Source of the DNA: Gryganskiella cystojenkinii
Lineage: Eukaryota > Mortierellomycota > Mortierellomycetes > Mortierellales > Mortierellaceae
Direction: 5' to 3'
DNA length: 11,688 nt
NCBI GenBank assembly: GCA_015852425.1
Contig: JAAAIG010001050.1
Coordinates: 1 to 11,688 of the forward strand
In this document: positions 8,100-11,688 of the stretch, piece by piece
How the letters are laid out: each line of letters begins with the position of its first letter
Numbering within the stretch: position 1 is the first letter of the stretch
Notes under the pieces: model-generated
The model's input: the letters and a program-made list of their open reading frames with translations, nothing else
What the model was told of the DNA's origin: nothing
The model's database searches: none
Position numbers and translations under genes: made by a program

Positions 8100-8866
8100 A
8101 AGGCGCTATGTTTATTTCGTACATCCGAACACTACAGTGGCCGTATCATATTCCTTGTCACTATGATCGACTACGCTTCTTTTCCAGTTTTGAATGACAG
8201 TGCTGGGGATGTGTCCTCAGATCCAGATATAAGTTATTCACCTTTTACACAGCGTCTACTCAAGCTCTGACGCTATCCGTTGTCTGGCCATTGGTAAAAA
8301 ACTATATTTATTCTAGACCCACACTCTTGAAGAGTCACCCCTCTTATTGGCCGCATCCAGCTTACAGCGGTCAACAATGCTTAACGGTAGAACGCACGAC
8401 GTTTCCAGTTTTGCTGAAAAATGCTGCGTATCCTCGAAATCCCCAGAGAGACGACGACAACCCCTCCGGCGGTCACTAGAACCCTCGGGGCCTTATGTCA
8501 GATGAAGCATTTTCTGAAGAAGTGCTGCTGTACTCTGCCCCCGTAGACTGAGCTTCTTATTAAAACATTGTCCCAACTTGTCAACGAGATTGGATGCGGT
8601 CGCCCGGAGAGACTCCCCCTCAGTCCTGGAGGAGAGGCTATTTATGAGGAAGACACCGCCTGTCGGTCATAGTCGTCATCGCCACTGTTGTGTGCTAGGT
8701 AAAAAAAAAAGCGGTAGGTCCGATCGTCCTCGCCACACCTGCTTGCAGAACAAAAGTGACAGGCTGCATTCCTTTTCATTCAACCCCAACGTGTCTATCT
8801 CGCCGACTTGAAATACAGTAAGATGGTTGCGCAGTCGTTAATAAAACACGAAAAAATCTTAGGCTC
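8100..8866. other. Intergenic region without a supported gene
   Basis: About 770 bp between the GST promoter and the 3' end of the next minus-strand gene. Short plus-strand frames (for example 8291-8479 and 8578-8811) start at non-ATG codons and show no coding character. No tRNA or other RNA could be supported. Confidence 0.5.
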
Positions 8867-8872
8867 TTTATT
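8867..8872 (-). terminator. Poly(A) signal AATAAA of the 218-residue gene
   Basis: Minus-strand AATAAA about 30 nt past the tandem stop codons at 8903-8905 and 8900-8902. Confidence 0.65.
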
Positions 8873-8902
8873 TTCTGCTTCTGTTTGATATCCCCTGCCT
8901 TA

Positions 8903-9559
8903 TTACAGGAATCCACACATGGCAAGAACGACCGCATTCGACCCGTCCTCCGCATTTACGTCCCCGACATACCCCAGCTTTCCACTGCCAACTGTAGCCA
9001 TCGCCACGGCCGTCTCCCCGGTCTTGTTGGCACTTGTCGGAGCGAAGACCATAGATTGAACCACCGAGTTATCATCGGTCTTGTACCACATGTTCTCTGG
9101 TAAGACGTTGTTCGCGAAAACCGCCTTCTGGCTGTATCTTTGCGGCAGCTTGCTGGCATTGGCCGCATCAACCACGGCACGGTTTACTGCCAGGGTTGTT
9201 CTGTGGTACGATCCAGCTCCCCATTGTAGGCCTGCTCGGGAGAAGAATGGCTTCATTTTGTCTGGTTCAACGAAAGAGGGGAAGAGGCCCATGACAATGG
9301 CGATGCCCCCGCGACGGACATACTCTAGAACGGCATCCCAGACAGCAATGTTCTTTCGGAGTGTCAGGGCTTCGTCTGTTATAAGTACGGCCGAAGGCTC
9401 CGGGAGCTGTGATAAAAACTGAATGGCCGAGGCCGAGTCTTCAGCTCGCTGAAATTCCGCGTTCGACCTGAGGGCGGTCAAAAGCGGGGCATACATCTCG
9501 TCAAACCATGGCTGGTTGTGCAGAGAGATGGCAAGAACCCTAGCTGTTCCCGATGCCAT
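8903..9559 (-). CDS. Conserved fungal protein, probable glutamine-amidotransferase/ThuA-like fold (218 aa)
   Basis: A single-exon frame from ATG at 9559 (MASGTARVLAISL) to TAA, followed at once by a second in-frame TAA. The frame is open 40 codons further upstream, but that part begins at a non-ATG codon and lacks the family's N-terminus, so I chose the internal ATG. The layout is an alternating alpha/beta domain: strand RVLAISL, a helix with WFDEMYAPLLTAL, strand SAVLITDEAL, a GGIAIVMGLFPSFV strand-turn, and near the C-terminus KLGYVGDVNAEDGSN. This resembles a family of fungal hypothetical proteins with a class I glutamine-amidotransferase-like (ThuA-like) fold. I see no Cys at the expected nucleophile turn: the GLFPSF segment lacks it. 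Amidotransferase catalysis is therefore unlikely, and the function remains unknown. No signal peptide or membrane segment is visible. An AT-rich TATATA-like site lies about 180 nt upstream. Confidence 0.88.
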   Translation of the reverse strand: MASGTARVLAISLHNQPWFDEMYAPLLTALRSNAEFQRAEDSASAIQFLSQLPEPSAVLITDEALTLRKNIAVWDAVLEYVRRGGIAIVMGLFPSFVEPDKMKPFFSRAGLQWGAGSYHRTTLAVNRAVVDAANASKLPQRYSQKAVFANNVLPENMWYKTDDNSVVQSMVFAPTSANKTGETAVAMATVGSGKLGYVGDVNAEDGSNAVVLAMCGFL

Positions 9560-10103
9560 GATTGAAATGCTGCAAATGTAGATGAAGGGGTGATTATTCC
9601 GGGTATAGTGGCGAAAGTTGAATCTCCCGCCAGTGCGATGAAAGATGGGGGTGTTCCGATAAGGGGTGGGCAGGCGCACACATGCATGAAATGTCGAAGG
9701 TCAAAGCCAAGCCACCGTTATACTCCGTTGGCTACGTATATATTTCGTAAGAGAATTGTACGTAGAAATGCTTGTGTCCTTTCTTGAATTCCGCCTTCAG
9801 GGGCTAATTGCTCAAAAAATCGTTCGCTGGCACACCGATAGCAACTTCTTCGCTCACAACTAATCATCAACTCCCTCACAACAAAATTTTCGCTCGCAAC
9901 TAATCCTCTAATCCAAACTTTCAAATCACCCTGTGCCCTGTTGTTTTTCGAGATGTTACGCGTCCACATGCAAGACCAAGTGGATGTTATCGCAGTGCCT
10001 TTTTTAGTGAAGAGCCACGCGCGGTACCGAGCGATAGGACAACGATAACTTCTTGGAGAATGAAAAGGGACACCATATATACGGCTTTATATGACTGCCA
10101 ATC
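9560..10103. other. Upstream/intergenic region between the 218-residue gene and the foldback
   Basis: Apart from the short direct repeat at 9849-9905 and an AT-rich stretch near 9735, I see no gene. The minus-strand frame 9969-9718 contains the repeat-derived residues and has no coding character. Confidence 0.45.
9849..9905. repeat. Direct repeat TTCGCTC(A/G)CAACTAATC, two copies
   Basis: Copies at 9849-9865 and 9889-9905 match over 17 nt with one mismatch, 40 nt apart. A weaker partial copy (CCCTCACAAC) lies between them. They are about 290-345 bp upstream of the 218-residue gene. A regulatory role is possible but unproven. Confidence 0.6.
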
Positions 10104-10183
10104 AACCACATGCAGACCATGTGAGCTTTATGGCGAAGTGCATGGTGAACAGCGGGACCACAGGAGACAACGAGAACGACACA

Positions 10184-10311
10184 GCACAAGGAGAAAAGGC
10201 ACCAAATATCTCGAGAAAGAATGGAAAAAGGAGACAGCGCATCATTCAACTGCAAACCGACACGTTTTGGGTTCTGTGCAATGACCAGACCACGGCACAA
10301 GGAGAAAAGGC
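10184..10311. repeat. 17-nt direct repeat GCACAAGGAGAAAAGGC inside the arm
   Basis: Two exact copies at 10184-10200 and 10295-10311, 111 nt apart, upstream of the TATA box. Both are also present in the right arm, the first with one substitution and the second with one base lost, so the duplication predates the foldback. Confidence 0.75.
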
Positions 10312-10361
10312 GACAAATCAACAGCTCATGGATGAATGGATAGTAGTGCAGCATAGGCGAC

Positions 10362-10367
10362 TATAAA
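10362..10367 (+). promoter_or_regulatory. TATA box (TATAAA), left foldback gene copy
   Basis: GACTATAAAGGG, 103 nt before the last base preceding the ATG at 10470. The same box is present in the right arm. Confidence 0.6.
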
Positions 10368-10469
10368 GGGAAGTACTGACAAGACTCTTTTATTCCTTTC
10401 TTATTCCGCACAAATACGCAGGCACTCTTCATATTGCATTCTTTGTCAACCACCATTTCTTCCCATTAA

Positions 10470-10772
10470 ATGACATCACACCGTAAGGACCTAGGTGGCG
10501 GATCTTCCAAGAGCCATTCTGCACTGGTTAACGCCCAGAAGGAAAGCCGGCGAGTGGTAACACGGGCGCAGGCGGTATCTCATCGGGCGAAGGACGACGA
10601 TAGTCACAACGATATGGTTCAAGTCGAGCTCGAGAGTATCCGTCTGCAAAAAGGCTCGAAAGCCATCGCCACACCAGCCAGCAAAAGCGGTGCCTCCACC
10701 AACAGCATCTCTCCACAGTCAACCATCAGTTTCAAGAAGATCAAGCGGCAGATCCTGACGTCGCCAGGTTGA
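10470..10772 (+). CDS. Foldback gene, left copy: truncated, chimeric C-terminus (100 aa)
   Basis: Starts MTSHRKDLGGGSSKSHSALV with ATG at 10470, 103 nt after a TATA box. Residues 1-92 are identical, at the DNA level too, to the right-arm copy. They are Ser/Lys/Arg-rich and look largely disordered, with no catalytic motif. After residue 92 the arm ends and the frame runs into the spacer in the opposite orientation, adding eight unrelated residues (RQILTSPG) before TGA. This copy is therefore a 5' fragment of the gene with a junction-made tail, likely non-functional or altered. The basic SFKKIK end of the shared part suggests nucleic acid or chromatin association, but that is only an inference. 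I do not recognise the family. Confidence 0.6.
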   Translation: MTSHRKDLGGGSSKSHSALVNAQKESRRVVTRAQAVSHRAKDDDSHNDMVQVELESIRLQKGSKAIATPASKSGASTNSISPQSTISFKKIKRQILTSPG

Positions 10773-11269
10773 AGTCTGCACAGACAACGAGCCAGCTCTT
10801 GCCAAACCCCTGGTGAGCAGCTGGTGGATCATATTGTCAAAGTCATCGTCCAGCGACCTGGCCCCCAGTGTCAATATCCACGAGTCCCTCGTCCACCGGG
10901 AGAACTAGAATTGGGACACTGCCCATATGCAGCCGGTGTGGTTGCAAATGCGACCTGCTTTTTGCAAGGCGCAGCTTTCCGTGGAGACCCAGGCTTGATC
11001 TTCTTGAAACTGATGGTTGACTGTGGAGAGATGCTGTTGGTGGAGGCACCGCTTTTGCTGGCTGGTGTGGCGATGGCTTTCGAGCCTTTTTGCAGACGGA
11101 TACTCTCGAGCTCGACTTGAACCATATCGTTGTGACTATCGTCGTCCTTCGCCCGATGAGATACCGCCTGCGCCCGTGTTACCACTCGCCGGCTTTCCTT
11201 CTGGGCGTTAACCAGTGCAGAATGGCTCTTGGAAGATCCGCCACCTAGGTCCTTACGGTGTGATGTCAT
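10719..11269 (-). CDS. Foldback gene, right copy, probably the parental one, truncated by the junction
   Basis: ATG at 11269. Unspliced, the frame gives 132 residues ending at 10871. A GT...TAG segment at 10954-10905 (50 nt, ending CCAATTCTAG) can be removed in phase, joining residue 105 (CKKQ) to FSRWTRDSWILTLGARS and the acidic helix-like SLDDDFDNMIHQLLTRGL. This gives 166 residues to a stop at 10719-10721. The last eight residues before that stop read the left arm in antisense, so the original C-terminus is missing. The N-terminal 92 residues are Ser/Lys/Arg-rich and probably disordered, with basic patches (KGSKAIATPASKS, SFKKIKPGSPRK). No known family is recognised. The intron is predicted from frame continuity only. 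Without it, the 132-residue form (11269-10871) is the annotation. Confidence 0.5.
10747..10992. other. Central spacer of the inverted repeat (246 bp)
   Basis: Single-copy DNA between the two arms. Read on the minus strand it looks like the natural continuation of the right-arm gene, including a possible 50-nt intron and an acidic stretch SLDDDFDNMIHQLLTRGL. The left boundary (10746/10747) is the presumed foldback junction. Confidence 0.85.
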
Positions 11270-11300
11270 TTAATGGGAAGAAATGGTGGTTGACAAAGAA

Positions 11301-11426
11301 TGCAATATGAAGAGTGCCTGTGTATTTGTGCGGAGTAAGAAAGCAATTAAAGAGCCTTGTCAGTGCAATATGAGGAGTGCCTGTGTATTTGTGCGGAGTA
11401 AGAAAGCAATTAAAGAGCCTTGTCAG
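11301..11426. repeat. 63-bp tandem duplication in the leader of the right-arm gene
   Basis: Copies 11301-11363 and 11364-11426 begin TGCAATATGA and end AGAGCCTTGTCAG, and differ at one base (A/G at about the eleventh position). The left arm has one copy. The duplication lies between the TATA box and the ATG and lengthens that distance from about 103 to about 166 nt. Confidence 0.95.
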
Positions 11427-11434
11427 TACTTCCC

Positions 11435-11440
11435 TTTATA
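11435..11440 (-). promoter_or_regulatory. TATA box (TATAAA), right foldback gene copy
   Basis: Minus strand GACTATAAAGGG, identical to the left-arm box, now about 166 nt from the ATG at 11269 because of the 63-bp duplication. Confidence 0.55.
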
Positions 11441-11688
11441 GTCGCCTATGCTGCACTACTATCCATGCATCCATCAGCTGTTGATTTGTTGCCTTTCTCC
11501 TTGTGCCGTGGTCTGGTCATTGCACAGAACCCAAGACGTGTCGCTTTGCAGTTGAATGATGTGCTGTCTCCTTTTTTAATTCTTTCTCGAGGTATTTGGT
11601 GCCTTTTCTCCTTGTGTTGTGTCGTTTCTTGTTGTCCCGCTGTTCACCATGCACTTCGCCATAAAGCTCACATGGTCTGCATGTGGTT

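Larger units (their letters stand above)
10104..10746 (+). repeat. Left arm of a large inverted repeat (foldback)
   Basis: Position 10104 pairs with 11688 and 10746 with 10993, in inverted orientation. The inner part, 10419-10746, is identical to the right arm over 328 nt. The outer part, 10104-10418, carries roughly 15 substitutions, a 9-nt extra segment near 10160 and a 1-nt indel near 10308. The arm contains the promoter and first 92 codons of the foldback gene. Homology is not seen left of 10104 only because the window ends at the matching position, so the true outer boundary is unknown. Confidence 0.95.
10993..11688 (-). repeat. Right arm of the large inverted repeat
   Basis: Inverted copy of 10104-10746. 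It still matches at the last base of the window, so the arm probably continues. It is longer than the left arm because of the 63-bp tandem duplication at 11301-11426, less two small deletions (9 nt and 1 nt) relative to the left arm. Confidence 0.95.

Noticed and set aside
8490..8560. Possible C/D snoRNA-like boxes (AGATGAA ... ACTGAG)
   Set aside because: The C box is a poor match and the terminal stem is not convincing.
10004..10354. 116-residue minus-strand frame across the left arm promoter
   Set aside because: It lies antisense to the promoter region of the foldback gene, and the right arm copy breaks the frame by indels.
10528..11211. Two identical 64-residue frames antisense to the foldback gene
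   Set aside because: They are shadows of the Ser/Arg-rich coding sequence, duplicated only because the arms are identical.

Overview
The window looks like nuclear DNA of a filamentous fungus. The evidence is GT-AG introns of about 100 nt, AATAAA polyadenylation signals, TATA-type promoters about 90-105 nt before start codons, and long low-complexity intergenic DNA. The intron-rich GST gene, the unusual GTPase protein and the general style suggest an early-diverging lineage (Mortierella-like Mucoromycota), but this placement is an inference and no sequence comparison was possible.

Layout: bases 1-3341 appear to hold two decayed protein-coding genes pointing towards each other. The plus-strand relic (1 to about 1110) starts in a perfect GCTCCT hexamer repeat. 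The minus-strand relic (3341 to 1505) encodes an Asp/Glu/Tyr-rich protein. Both keep clearly protein-like stretches that jump between frames and carry several stops. A purine-rich microsatellite (about 3410-3555) lies just 3' of the next gene.

Bases 3556-5874 (minus, possibly starting at 6375) encode an intron-free 772-residue protein. Its N-terminal half resembles the MACPF/SNTX-like fold, followed by a helical region, one hydrophobic segment and a C-terminal P-loop GTPase domain. Bases 6914-7848 (minus) are a three-exon glutathione S-transferase of 241 residues whose exons join cleanly. Bases 8903-9559 (minus) encode a 218-residue conserved fungal protein with a probable glutamine-amidotransferase/ThuA-like fold. 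All three intact genes run on the minus strand, each with its own apparent promoter or poly(A) signal, and nothing suggests a shared pathway.

Bases 10104 to the window end are a large near-palindrome: two inverted arms of about 0.65-0.7 kb around a 246-bp spacer. Each arm carries the promoter and 5' part of the same unrecognised gene. The inner 328 bp of the arms are identical, the outer parts differ at roughly 15 positions plus indels, and the right arm has an extra 63-bp tandem duplication in its leader. The foldback junction appears to cut the gene, so both copies end in chimeric C-termini. This palindrome and the GTPase/MACPF-like fusion are the two most noteworthy things here.
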